Assembly: GCF_002101965.1 (NCBI RefSeq) | Contig: NZ_LQQA01000013.1 | Location: forward strand, 62,001-126,000 | DNA: 64,000 bases | Direction: 5' to 3' | Origin: Mycolicibacterium wolinskyi | Lineage (GTDB): Bacteria; Actinomycetota; Actinomycetes; Mycobacteriales; Mycobacteriaceae | In this document: in pieces, positions 46,373-54,364 of the stretch | Numbering within the stretch: the stretch's first letter is position 1 | Layout of the letters: every line of letters begins with the position of its first letter | Notes under the pieces: generated by a model | The model's input: only the letters and a program-made list of their open reading frames with translations | Databases searched by the model: none | What the model was told of the DNA's origin: nothing | Position numbers and translations under genes: made by a program

Positions 46373-47071
46373 ATGAAACCCCTCCCCGGGGCGCCCTGGC
46401 GCGCCCTGCTCGGCACCGCCGCCACGGTCACCGCGGTCGGCCTGCTCACGGCCGCACCGGCCTCCGCCCACGTACACGTCGACGCGGACAACCCCGCGCC
46501 CGGAAGCACCTCCATCCTCACCTTCCGGGTCCCTGGCGAATCCGAATCCGGTGCTGTGACAACACAATTGACCGTCGCCCTGCCCGACGTCGCATCGGCG
46601 CGCACCGAGGTGATGCCCGGATGGACGGCCAAGCTGGACCGCGACGCAGCGGCGGGCACGGTCAAATCCGTCACCTGGACCGCGGCACCCGGCGTCGGCA
46701 TCTCCTCCGACCAGTTCGCCCTGTTCAAGATCTCCGTGCGGCTGCCCGAATCCGACACGGTGAGTTTCCCTGCCACCCAGACGTATTCCGACGGCAGCGT
46801 CGTGCGCTGGGATCAGGCCCCATTGCCCGACGGCAGCGAGCCCGAGCATCCGGCGCCGCGACTGACGCTCTCGGACTCCACGGCTCCCGCCGGCCAGGAC
46901 GATCACGGAGGGCCCGCCATCGCGTCACCGGCGCCGGCACCGTCCACGGCGTCGGCTGTGGACACCGCCGTCAGCTCCACCGACAACTCGGCGCGGTGGC
47001 TGGCCGGTGGTGCGCTGACCGTCGCGGCAGTCGCCGTGGTCGTCGCCCTGCTGGCAAGGCGCCGATCATGA
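46373..47071 (+). CDS. YcnI-type (DUF1775) exported copper-binding protein
   Basis: 232 aa. The signal peptide ends in APASA and the mature chain starts with the His of HVHVDADNP, the N-terminal His used by YcnI proteins to bind Cu(II). The DUF1775 beta-sandwich spans about 33-165, a Pro/Ser linker follows, and a C-terminal TM helix (about 208-228) anchors it. Its stop overlaps the copC ATG (ATGA). The trio ycnI-copC-copD is a known envelope copper-handling arrangement. Confidence 0.88.
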   Translation: MKPLPGAPWRALLGTAATVTAVGLLTAAPASAHVHVDADNPAPGSTSILTFRVPGESESGAVTTQLTVALPDVASARTEVMPGWTAKLDRDAAAGTVKSVTWTAAPGVGISSDQFALFKISVRLPESDTVSFPATQTYSDGSVVRWDQAPLPDGSEPEHPAPRLTLSDSTAPAGQDDHGGPAIASPAPAPSTASAVDTAVSSTDNSARWLAGGALTVAAVAVVVALLARRRS

Positions 47072-47574
47072 GGCGGCTGCTGGCCATGACCTTGGCCGCC
47101 CTCGCCCTCGCCGCGTCGGCACTCGCCGGTGCGGGCACCGCGTCCGCACACGCCACCAGAACCGGCGCCGACCCCGCCGAGCACGCGAAGCTCACTGAAT
47201 CGCCGCAACGCGTCAGCGCCACGTTCAACGAGCAGCTTCAGAAGGCCTTCGCGGCGATGACGGTCGTCGGGCCGGACGGCAATCTGTGGTCCGACGGTGA
47301 GCCGCAGGTCGAAGGCGCGGTCGTCAGCGTGGGTGTCCGGCCGTTGGGCCCCGCCGGGACATACACCGTGAACTACCGGGTGACCTCGGCCGACGGGCAC
47401 GTGGTGTCGGGTTCGTGGGCGTTCGAGCTGACGGTCGAGGGAACAGGCACGCCCGGGCCTGCGGCCGCCGCTCCCAGCTCGTCCGACGAGGGCCTGCCGG
47501 TGTGGCCCTTCGTGCTGGCCGCCGTGGTGATCGTGGGTGGCGGAGCTTGGTGGGCGGTACGACGGCAGTCATGA
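47068..47574 (+). CDS. copC: CopC-type copper resistance protein, membrane anchored
   Basis: 168 aa. The signal peptide ends at TASAHA, so mature His1 (copper ligand) is exposed. Conserved elements are SPQRVSATFNEQLQ and VTSADGHVVSGSWAFEL, with the second His ligand in DGH. A C-terminal TM helix (about 142-162) follows an Ala/Ser linker. ATGA overlaps both upstream (ycnI) and downstream (copD) show tight translational coupling. Confidence 0.9.
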   Translation: MRRLLAMTLAALALAASALAGAGTASAHATRTGADPAEHAKLTESPQRVSATFNEQLQKAFAAMTVVGPDGNLWSDGEPQVEGAVVSVGVRPLGPAGTYTVNYRVTSADGHVVSGSWAFELTVEGTGTPGPAAAAPSSSDEGLPVWPFVLAAVVIVGGGAWWAVRRQS

Positions 47575-48491
47575 CCTGGCGCGCGGCGGCCGGCGCAGCG
47601 CTGGTTGTGACCGCCGCTTCGGTCGCGGCAGCCGCGCTGTCCTACCCGCAGAGCCAGCTGGCCGGGGCGCTGGTGCGCACGGTCGCCGATTGCGCTGCCG
47701 TCGTGACCGTCGGCCTGGCGGCCGTTCCGATGCTCGAAAGCGCCCGCTACCGCGCGGAGTTGGCGCGCACCGCGGCCCGCCCGCTCGCGTTCAGCAGTGC
47801 AGTCTGGCTCCTCGCCGAATTGGTGCGCCTGATCGTGGTGGCGGCGCAGGCGGCGGCGGTTCCGGTGCAGCGCGTCGGCGTGCACACCGTCGGCGAGTTC
47901 GCCCTGCACACGACCGTCGGCCGGTCCGGGTTGGTCGCCATCGTGGCCGCGCTCGCGGTGTGCGTCGCGACGCTGCTGGCCCCGCGCACCGCCGCGGCGA
48001 TCGTCGCGACGATCGGAACCGCGGCGGCAGGCGTCGCGGCCCGCACCCTGGCCGGCCATCTCGCGGAGAGCCCGGTCGGCGGGCTCGCGGTGGCGGTGCA
48101 CGCGCTCGCCGCGGCGGTGTGGTGCGGTGTGCTGGCCGCGTTGGTGCTGACCGTGACGCACCGCGGTCAGTGGGCGCGGGTATTGCCGCGGTTCTCGCAG
48201 CTGTCGCTGGGTTCGGTGGCCGTGCTGCTGCTGGCCGGCGTGCTCGGCGCGGTGATCCGGCTGCAGGCCCCGGCCGAACTGTGGACGACGGGCTATGGGC
48301 GGTTACTTATCGCGAAAGTCGTGGTGACGGGCGGTCTACTCGTGCTGGCGTGGCGTAACCGGGCGGGCTGGCTTCCGGCCGCACGCGCGCATCGCACCAG
48401 CGCCAGCCTGTCGACCAATCGGTCGCTTGCCGAATTGGCGGTGATGGCCGTCGCGGTCACCTTTGCCGCTGCCCTGGCCGTCACGGGTTGA
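47571..48491 (+). CDS. copD: CopD-family copper-transport membrane protein
   Basis: 306 aa with about eight TM helices. CopD-type features include His-containing helices (GVHTVGEFALHTTVGRSGL, AGHLAESPVGGLAVAVHALAAAVWCG) and the conserved RFSQLSLGSVAVLLLAG block in the last third. Presumed to move copper across the membrane in concert with CopC; direction is uncertain. The ATG at 47571 overlaps the copC stop. Last gene of the operon. Confidence 0.87.
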   Translation: MTWRAAAGAALVVTAASVAAAALSYPQSQLAGALVRTVADCAAVVTVGLAAVPMLESARYRAELARTAARPLAFSSAVWLLAELVRLIVVAAQAAAVPVQRVGVHTVGEFALHTTVGRSGLVAIVAALAVCVATLLAPRTAAAIVATIGTAAAGVAARTLAGHLAESPVGGLAVAVHALAAAVWCGVLAALVLTVTHRGQWARVLPRFSQLSLGSVAVLLLAGVLGAVIRLQAPAELWTTGYGRLLIAKVVVTGGLLVLAWRNRAGWLPAARAHRTSASLSTNRSLAELAVMAVAVTFAAALAVTG

Positions 48492-48582
48492 CCGTGCGCG
48501 GCCTGGCATGATGGAACCCACTGCCGGCCACCCCGAGACCGCGCTGGCGCGGAATATCAGACACTGCGAAGGAGCAGCCAGA

Positions 48583-49074
48583 ATGGCAGAGCAGCCGGAT
48601 CAACCCGCCGAGAAGCCGGATACCCCAGCCGGCTCCGCACCGGCCGGCCCGTCGGGCGCCGGCGACGATTCAGCTGCCGCGACGCCGCCCGCTCCCGCGA
48701 CTCCGCCTGCCAAGAAGGCCCCGGCGAAAAAGGCACCCGCCAAGAAAGCACCGGCGAAAAAGGCACCGGCCAAGGCCGCCAAGAAAGCTCCGGCCAAGAA
48801 GGCTGCGGCGAAAAAGGCACCCGCCAAGAAAGCTCCCGCGAAAAAGTCCCCTGCCGACATCCCGCCACCCGAGGTGCTCACGGCCGCCGCGGAAGAGACT
48901 GCCGCACAAGCAAAGTCAACGGTGGCCACGGCCGCCAATCCGGTGTCCGGGCCGGCTCCGGTGCCGCTGGAGACGCCTGCGCAATCTCGCCTGCCGCTGG
49001 CCGCCGCGGTGGCTGTCGGCCTGCTGGCGATCCTGCTCGTCGTCGTGACACGTCGTCATTCGACCGAAGACTGA
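48583..49074 (+). CDS. H-NS-like lysine-repeat DNA-binding protein with C-terminal membrane helix (Rv3852 type)
   Basis: 163 aa. An acidic/Pro N terminus (about 1-40) precedes a block of PAKKA/KKAP repeats (about 41-87) resembling histone H1 or HupB tails. A short helical region and a C-terminal hydrophobic helix (about 137-157) with basic end (RRHSTED) follow. Lys repeats should bind DNA or RNA, and the tail would tether it to the membrane. The M. tuberculosis orthologue is annotated Hns. ATG 48583 with AAGGAG at 8 nt. Confidence 0.88.
   Translation: MAEQPDQPAEKPDTPAGSAPAGPSGAGDDSAAATPPAPATPPAKKAPAKKAPAKKAPAKKAPAKAAKKAPAKKAAAKKAPAKKAPAKKSPADIPPPEVLTAAAEETAAQAKSTVATAANPVSGPAPVPLETPAQSRLPLAAAVAVGLLAILLVVVTRRHSTED
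48706..48846 (+). repeat. KKAPA lysine-repeat coding array
   Basis: Imperfect 12-15-bp units (aag aag gcc ccg gcg and variants) encode about ten PAKKA/KKAPA motifs. GC-rich direct repeats, likely to vary in number between strains. Confidence 0.85.
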
Positions 49075-49083
49075 CCATTGCGC

Positions 49084-49114
49084 TTGACCCTGACGCGACG
49101 TCAGGGTCGATAGT
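49084..49114 (+). promoter_or_regulatory. MerR-type promoter/operator with 19-bp spacer
   Basis: TTGACC (-35, 49084-49089) and GATAGT (-10, 49109-49114) are separated by 19 bp. The spacer contains a perfect 9-bp inverted repeat GACCCTGAC (49086-49094) / GTCAGGGTC (49100-49108). This is the classical elongated-spacer promoter that MerR activators untwist. The predicted start site falls on the ATG at 49121, i.e. a leaderless, autoregulated transcript. Confidence 0.85.
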
Positions 49115-49120
49115 TGGCTC

Positions 49121-49885
49121 ATGCACGCCAACCGGGACGCCAGAACCGTCGGAGCGGTAGCCGCCCTGACGGGTGTCTCCGTGCGGACCCTGCACCACTA
49201 CGACCACATCGGCCTGGTGGTTCCGAGCGTGCGTACCGCGGCGGGTTATCGCGGCTACACCGACACCGACATCGAGCGGCTGCACCTCGTGTTGGTGTAC
49301 CGGTCGGTGGGGCTGGCGCTGGACGAGATCCGGACGCTGCTCGACGACGCCGACGCCGACGTACTCGCCCATCTGCAACGCCAGCACAGCCTGCTGTGTG
49401 AGAGGGCCGAGCAGCTTCAGCAGACCATCAAGGCAGTGGAGGAACTCATGAGCGCCCACAACAACGGTATCCAGCTCAGCGCCGAGGAACAGGTCGAGAT
49501 CTTCGGCAGCGCCGTGTTCGACGAACACCACGAAGAGGCCCAGGAACGCTGGGGCGGCACCGAGGAGTGGCGGCAGTCGCAAATCCGCACGGCCGAGATG
49601 AGCAAACAGGACTGGATCGAGTTCAAGGCCGAGAACGACGCTTTGCTGCAGGCGCTGGCCGATGGCAAGCGGGCCGGCATTCGGCCGGGTTCACCCGAGG
49701 CCGACGCGCTGGCCGCCCGCCATCGCGCCAACATCTCCCGGTTCTACGACTGCAGCGACGACATGCATGTCTGCCTGGCACAGATGTATCTTGCCGACGA
49801 GCGGTTCACCCGCTACTACGACGACGTCGAGCCCGGTCTGGCCCAGTTCGTCCACGACATCATCGCGGCGAGCGTCCTGAAATAA
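49121..49885 (+). CDS. MerR-family regulator with TipAS ligand-binding domain
   Basis: 254 aa. An N-terminal MerR winged helix ([27 protein letters not shown]) is followed by a coiled-coil dimerisation helix (about 85-110). The C-terminal TipAS-like all-alpha domain (about 135-254) is rich in acidic and aromatic residues ([15 protein letters not shown]). TipA-type proteins covalently or tightly bind thiopeptide and other amphipathic drugs and activate their own promoter, which fits the operator directly upstream. rraA follows only 8 bp later and may be co-transcribed. Confidence 0.9.
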   Translation: MHANRDARTVGAVAALTGVSVRTLHHYDHIGLVVPSVRTAAGYRGYTDTDIERLHLVLVYRSVGLALDEIRTLLDDADADVLAHLQRQHSLLCERAEQLQQTIKAVEELMSAHNNGIQLSAEEQVEIFGSAVFDEHHEEAQERWGGTEEWRQSQIRTAEMSKQDWIEFKAENDALLQALADGKRAGIRPGSPEADALAARHRANISRFYDCSDDMHVCLAQMYLADERFTRYYDDVEPGLAQFVHDIIAASVLK

Positions 49886-49892
49886 TCGCGGC

Positions 49893-50372
49893 GTGAGTAT
49901 CGAACCCCGCGCCACCGCCGATCTCGTCGACGAGATCTATCCCGACGTCCGTAGCTGTGACCTGCAATTGCAGAACTACGGCGGCAAGACGATGTTCGCC
50001 GGGCGGATCACGACCGTGCGTTGTTTCCAGGACAACGCGCTGTTGAAGTCGATCCTGTCCACGCCTGGCGACGGCGGTGTACTCGTGGTCGACGGTGACG
50101 GGTCACTGCACACCGCGCTGGTCGGCGACATCATCGCGGGTCTGGCCGCCGACAACGGCTGGTCGGGAGTGATCGTGCACGGCGCGGTGCGTGATGCCGC
50201 GGCGCTGCGCACGATCGACGTCGGAATCAAGGCGCTTGGCACCAATCCGCGCAAGGGCACCAAAACCGGTGCGGGCGAACGGGATGTCGAGGTCTCGTTC
50301 GGCGGAGTCACATTCGTTCCCGGCGAGGTCGCATACTGCGACGAGGACGGGATCGTCGTCCTCGCCGCATAA
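49893..50372 (+). CDS. rraA: RraA family protein (regulator of ribonuclease E activity)
   Basis: 159-aa RraA-like ring-trimer protein. Key features are [27 protein letters not shown] and [27 protein letters not shown]. It was once annotated MenG. Family members inhibit RNase E in E. coli, while others are aldolases; mycobacterial substrate preference is unproven. GTG start at 49893, 8 bp after the MerR gene. Ends at a 17-bp-stem terminator facing ethA. Confidence 0.92.
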   Translation: MSIEPRATADLVDEIYPDVRSCDLQLQNYGGKTMFAGRITTVRCFQDNALLKSILSTPGDGGVLVVDGDGSLHTALVGDIIAGLAADNGWSGVIVHGAVRDAAALRTIDVGIKALGTNPRKGTKTGAGERDVEVSFGGVTFVPGEVAYCDEDGIVVLAA

Positions 50373-50375
50373 CGC

Positions 50376-50425
50376 GAGCAGACACAGAATCGCACTTCTT
50401 GAGCCGTACGATTCTGTGTCTGCTC
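50376..50425. terminator. Bidirectional terminator between rraA and ethA
   Basis: Perfect 17-bp arms GAGCAGACACAGAATCG (50376-50392) and CGATTCTGTGTCTGCTC (50409-50425) around a 16-nt loop, filling the gap between the two convergent genes. Confidence 0.92.
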
Positions 50426-50434
50426 ACCGAAGGA

Positions 50435-51904
50435 CTAAACCGTCACTGCGGCACGGTGTTTGGTGAAGTGCAGGGACTCCTCGTCGACCTTGCCGTACCG
50501 GATGGTGCGCATGTCGAAGAAGTAGTTCTGCTTGAGCTTCCACGGTGCTTCCGATCCGGACTTCGGCAGGCTGTCCATCGCCCGCCGGAAGTAGCCGGGA
50601 GTGAAGTCCATGAACGGCAGCTCGTCGACGGCGTCGCCGGGGTGCTCGGGCTCGACCTTGTCAAAGCCGTTGGCGTCCATGAAGTTCAGCAGACGGCAAA
50701 TGAATTCGGAGACCAGGTCGGCCTTGAGGGTCCAGGATGCGTTGGTGTAGCCGAACGTGATCGCCATGTTCGGCACGCCTGACAGCATCAGGCCCTTGTA
50801 GGTCATCGACTTCGTCAGGTCGACCGCCTCACCGTTGCGGGTGACGGTCGCACCGCCGAACAGCTGCATGTTCAGACCCGTTGCGGTGATGATGATGTCG
50901 GCCGCCAGCTCGTCACCGGAGGTCAGCTTGATACCGGTCTCGGTGAAGGTCTCGATCGTGTCGGTGACGACGTCGGCCTTGCCCGAGCGGATGGTCTTGA
51001 ACAGATCGCCGTTGGGCGCCAAGCACACTCGCTCGTCCCACGGGTTGTAGCGCGGGCTGAAGTGCTTGTCGTAGTCGAAGCCCTCGGGCAGCCGTCGGGT
51101 CGCCATCTGGCGCAACGCCTTCTTGAAGACGCCCGGGAACTTCCTGGCGATCTGATACTGCCCGGTGCTGTAACCGATCTGCTTCCACCGGTTGACGAAG
51201 TGCGCCAGGTTCTTCGGCAGGTACTTGTTGGCTCGGCGCGCGAACGGGTCCTCCAACGGCAGTGCGCCGATGTAGGTGGGTGAGCGCTGCAGCATCGTGA
51301 CGTGCCCGGCGCCGCCCGCCACGAGGGACGGTATGAGCGTCACCGCGGTGGCACCCGATCCGATGACGACGATCTTCTTCCCGGCGTAGTCGAGGTCCTC
51401 GGGCCAGTGCTGCGGGTGGATGATCTGGCCCTTGAAATCGGCCGCCCCGGGGAATTCCGGCGAGTAGCCCTCGTCGTAGTTGTAGTAACCGCTGCACACC
51501 GACAGGAACGAGCAGGTCATCTCGATCTGCTCGCCGCCCTTGTCGATCGTGAGGGTCCAGCGGTTGTCGGCGTCGGACCAGTCGGCCGACAGCACCCGGT
51601 GGTTGACCCGGATGTGTCTGCTGATGCCGTTCTCTTCGGCGGCCTCGTTGATGTAGTTCCAGATCGACTGGCCGTCGGCGATCGACTTGGCCGAGGTCCA
51701 CGGCTTGAACCGGAAGCCGAGCGTGAACATGTCGGAGTCCGATCGGATACCCGGGTATTTGAACAGGTCCCAGGTGCCGCCGATGTTCTCGCGGCGTTCC
51801 AGGATCACGTAGCTCTTGGTCGGGCAGCGGTCCTGCAGGTGCCAGGCCGTGCTGATGCCGGAGATGCCGGCACCGACGATCACAACGTCGAGGTGTTCGC
51901 TCAT
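50435..51904 (-). CDS. ethA: Baeyer-Villiger monooxygenase EthA
   Basis: 489-aa FAD/NADPH flavoprotein monooxygenase. Two Rossmann motifs are present, VIVGAGISG near residue 8 and VVIGSGATA near 178, and the type I BVMO fingerprint FKGQIIHPQHWP at residues 157-168. The M. tuberculosis enzyme oxidises ketones and activates thioamide prodrugs such as ethionamide. ATG at 51904. Divergent from ethR across 78 bp containing the EthR operator; convergent with rraA. Confidence 0.96.
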   Translation of the reverse strand: MSEHLDVVIVGAGISGISTAWHLQDRCPTKSYVILERRENIGGTWDLFKYPGIRSDSDMFTLGFRFKPWTSAKSIADGQSIWNYINEAAEENGISRHIRVNHRVLSADWSDADNRWTLTIDKGGEQIEMTCSFLSVCSGYYNYDEGYSPEFPGAADFKGQIIHPQHWPEDLDYAGKKIVVIGSGATAVTLIPSLVAGGAGHVTMLQRSPTYIGALPLEDPFARRANKYLPKNLAHFVNRWKQIGYSTGQYQIARKFPGVFKKALRQMATRRLPEGFDYDKHFSPRYNPWDERVCLAPNGDLFKTIRSGKADVVTDTIETFTETGIKLTSGDELAADIIITATGLNMQLFGGATVTRNGEAVDLTKSMTYKGLMLSGVPNMAITFGYTNASWTLKADLVSEFICRLLNFMDANGFDKVEPEHPGDAVDELPFMDFTPGYFRRAMDSLPKSGSEAPWKLKQNYFFDMRTIRYGKVDEESLHFTKHRAAVTV

Positions 51905-51917
51905 GGGACCGACGGTA

Positions 51918-51952
51918 TCAACAGGGTGTTGAGTTGGTCAACACCCTGTTGA
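51918..51952. promoter_or_regulatory. EthR operator palindrome
   Basis: Perfect 15-bp inverted arms TCAACAGGGTGTTGA (51918-51932) and TCAACACCCTGTTGA (51938-51952) around GTTGG. Each arm is itself quasi-palindromic (CAACA-GGG-TGTTG), so two EthR dimers per arm set or cooperative multimers are plausible. It occupies the ethA-ethR divergent promoter region. Confidence 0.93.
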
Positions 51953-51982
51953 GAAAATCGACGCAGTGTTAAGCTGCTGGTT

Positions 51983-52624
51983 GTGACCACCGCCAGCCAG
52001 GCGCGCGCACCGCGCGGCCGCCGCTCCAACCGCCCATCGGGCGACGATCGGGAAGCGGCGATCCTCGCGACGGCCGAGCGGTTGCTCGACGACAAGAAGT
52101 TCTCCGACATCTCGGTCGACGACCTCGCCAAAGGCGCCGGAATCTCGCGGCCGACGTTCTACTTCTATTTCCCGTCGAAGGAAGCCGTGCTGCTGTCGTT
52201 GCTCGATCCGCTGATCAAGCGCGCCGACACCGGGTTCGACAACGCGCTCGAAAGCATGCCCGCCGATCCGCACCGCGCCATCCGCCGGGGCATCGAGATC
52301 TTCTTCAGCTCGTTCGGGTCACATCCGGCGACGGCCCGCGCGGGAACCGAGGCACTCAACAGCAGCCCCGAATTCCGCACGTTCTGGTCCGGGCTCATGC
52401 AGAAATGGATCGCGCTGACGGCGGCGCTCATCACCGCCGAGCGCGAGCGCGGTGCCGCACCCGACACCATCCCCGCCCTCGACCTCGCGACCTCGCTGAA
52501 CCTCATGAACGAGCGGACGATGATGGCGGCGCTGTCCGCCGAGCAGCCGGCCGTCGAACACGACAAAGTCGTCGACACCCTCTCTCACATCTGGCTCAAC
52601 AGCATTTACGGCAGCGCCGCCTGA
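51983..52624 (+). CDS. ethR: TetR-family repressor EthR
   Basis: 213 aa. The N-terminal HTH is preceded by a basic RGRRSNRPSGDDREAAI arm; the HTH helices lie near residues 42-68 (ISVDDLAKGAGISRPTFYFYFPSKEAV). The C-terminal all-helical ligand pocket is rich in aromatic and Met residues. It represses ethA, and ligand binding relieves repression. GTG at 51983. Its own promoter lies in the 78-bp intergenic operator region. Confidence 0.96.
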   Translation: MTTASQARAPRGRRSNRPSGDDREAAILATAERLLDDKKFSDISVDDLAKGAGISRPTFYFYFPSKEAVLLSLLDPLIKRADTGFDNALESMPADPHRAIRRGIEIFFSSFGSHPATARAGTEALNSSPEFRTFWSGLMQKWIALTAALITAERERGAAPDTIPALDLATSLNLMNERTMMAALSAEQPAVEHDKVVDTLSHIWLNSIYGSAA

Positions 52625-52652
52625 CAGGTCTCGCAACTGTCGGTCCCTGATG

Positions 52653-52666
52653 CGAACATATGTTCG
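52653..52666. promoter_or_regulatory. SOS-box-like palindrome overlapping the dinB start codon
   Basis: CGAACATATGTTCG is a perfect 14-bp palindrome fitting the core of the mycobacterial LexA site (TCGAAC-N4-GTTCGA minus the outer T/A). The ATG at 52660 lies inside it. Confidence 0.65.
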
Positions 52667-53871
52667 TGTCCGGTACTCAGGCGGCCGACATCCTGCATGC
52701 CGACCTCGACTCGTTCTACGCGTCGGTCGAGCAGCGGGACGACCCGTCGCTGCGCGGCCGGCCCGTCATCGTCGGGGGCGGTGTGGTGCTCGCGGCGTCG
52801 TACGAAGCGAAGGCGTTCGGCGTCCGCACGGCGATGGGCGGACGGCAGGCCCGTGCGCTGTCTCCGCAAGCCATCGTCGTCCCGCCGCGCATGGCCGCGT
52901 ATTCACAGGCGAGCAAGGACGTCTTCGCCGTGTTCCACGACACCACGCCGCTCGTCGAGCCACTGTCGGTCGATGAGGCGTTTCTCGACGTGTCCGGCCT
53001 TGGCCGGGTGTCGGGCACGCCCGTCGAGATCGCCGGCCGGCTGCGCGCACAAGTCAAGGAGCAGGTCGGGCTGCCCATCACCGTGGGCATCGCGCGTACC
53101 AAGTTTCTCGCCAAGGTGGCCAGCCAGGAAGCCAAGCCGGACGGGCTGTTGCTCGTGCCACCGGACCGTGAGTTGGCGTTCCTGCATCCACTGCCGGTCC
53201 GCCGATTATGGGGCGTCGGCGCCAAGACCGCCGAGAAGCTGCACGCGCACGGTATCGAGACCGTGGCCGACGTCGCCGAACTGTCCGAGGCGGCGCTGGG
53301 TTCGATGGTCGGTGGCGCGATGGGGCGTCAGCTGTTCGCGTTGTCCCGCAACATCGACCGCCGTCGGGTGACGACGGGGGTGCGGCGCCGCTCCGTGGGC
53401 GCTCAGCGGGCCTTGGGCCGGCGCGGCAACATGATGTCGGGCGCCGAGGTCGATGTGGTGGTGGTGAATCTGATCGACCGGATCACGCGTCGCATGCGCG
53501 CTGCGGGCCGTACCGGCCGCACGGTCGTGCTGCGGCTGCGCTTCGACGATTTCGGGCGCGCGACGCGTTCGCACACCCTGCCCCGCGCGACGGCCTCCAC
53601 CGACGCGATCCTCAGCGCCGCAAGGGCTTTGGTGGCCGCGGCCGCACCGCTGATCGCCGAACGCGGTTTGACGCTCATCGGGTTCGCGGTGTCGAACATC
53701 GACCGCGAAGGCAGCCAGCAGCTGGAGCTGCCGTTCGACGCCGCGCCCGATCCGATCGCGATCGACTGCGCCATCGACCAGGTGCGTCGACGGTTCGGCA
53801 ACGCCGTGCTGACGCGTGGCGTGTTGGTCGGCCGTGACCCGGGATTGGAGATGCCTATGCTCCCGGATTAA
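52660..53871 (+). CDS. dinB: Y-family DNA polymerase IV (DinB type)
   Basis: 403-aa translesion polymerase. Catalytic acidic residues are in ADLDSFYASVE (Asp15, Asp17) and LSVDEAFLDV (Asp105, Glu106). The thumb HhH and little-finger domains follow. The C-terminal beta-clamp motif QLELPF sits at residues 354-359, so unlike clamp-less paralogues it should load on the sliding clamp. Fast-growing mycobacteria carry several dinB genes; this ethR-linked one is probably the copy called DinB3 (inference). GTG at 52666 is an alternative start. Its TAA stop overlaps that of the next gene. Confidence 0.93.
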   Translation: MFVSGTQAADILHADLDSFYASVEQRDDPSLRGRPVIVGGGVVLAASYEAKAFGVRTAMGGRQARALSPQAIVVPPRMAAYSQASKDVFAVFHDTTPLVEPLSVDEAFLDVSGLGRVSGTPVEIAGRLRAQVKEQVGLPITVGIARTKFLAKVASQEAKPDGLLLVPPDRELAFLHPLPVRRLWGVGAKTAEKLHAHGIETVADVAELSEAALGSMVGGAMGRQLFALSRNIDRRRVTTGVRRRSVGAQRALGRRGNMMSGAEVDVVVVNLIDRITRRMRAAGRTGRTVVLRLRFDDFGRATRSHTLPRATASTDAILSAARALVAAAAPLIAERGLTLIGFAVSNIDREGSQQLELPFDAAPDPIAIDCAIDQVRRRFGNAVLTRGVLVGRDPGLEMPMLPD

Positions 53872-54299
53872 AGCAGTTGTGCCGCAACGAATCCGGCGAG
53901 CAGAACGGCGAATCCGCCGACCTCGCCGACGATCAGCGCGACCATCCCCGCATGCAGTCCAAAGCTCGGCTGGCCGAACTGATTGGTGGTGTCCTGCTTG
54001 GCGCCATGCTCGATATAGCTGACGATGGCGATGACGAAGAAGAACACCAGGACCATCGCGGCGGCGAGGTTGACCCACGTCGGCCAGGCACTCAGTTCGA
54101 CGAAGACCGCCACCAGCAGTGTCGCGAACGAGTAGAGCAACGCGGCGCGATGGGCGATGTCGACGTAGGGGTGCGCCAGATGGTTCTCACTCGTGGCCAT
54201 CTGCCGGTACTTCCAGATCCCGAGGATCAGCGCCAGCAGGAAGATCAGGCCGGCAGCCAGCAGTGTGACGATCGTGTCGACGCCAAGATCCGCGCGCAT
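53868..54299 (-). CDS. Small four-TM membrane protein
   Basis: 143 aa with four predicted TM helices (about 10-30, 52-72, 78-95, 115-138) and short loops. A conserved-looking HPYVDIAHRAALLYSFATL stretch lies before helix 2. ATG at 54299; the upstream open frame is not used because it begins mid-intergenic. Its TAA overlaps the dinB stop (TTAA). Function unknown. Confidence 0.78.
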   Translation of the reverse strand: MRADLGVDTIVTLLAAGLIFLLALILGIWKYRQMATSENHLAHPYVDIAHRAALLYSFATLLVAVFVELSAWPTWVNLAAAMVLVFFFVIAIVSYIEHGAKQDTTNQFGQPSFGLHAGMVALIVGEVGGFAVLLAGFVAAQLL

Positions 54300-54364
54300 C
54301 GCGTGAGTGTAGTTGAGTAGTCTCACGCATCCGCCGGACGGCGAGCTACGCCAGGCTTTTCGAC

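Noticed and set aside
48706..48846. Possible CRISPR or satellite repeat
   Set aside because: In-frame lysine-repeat codons of a DNA-binding protein; no spacers.
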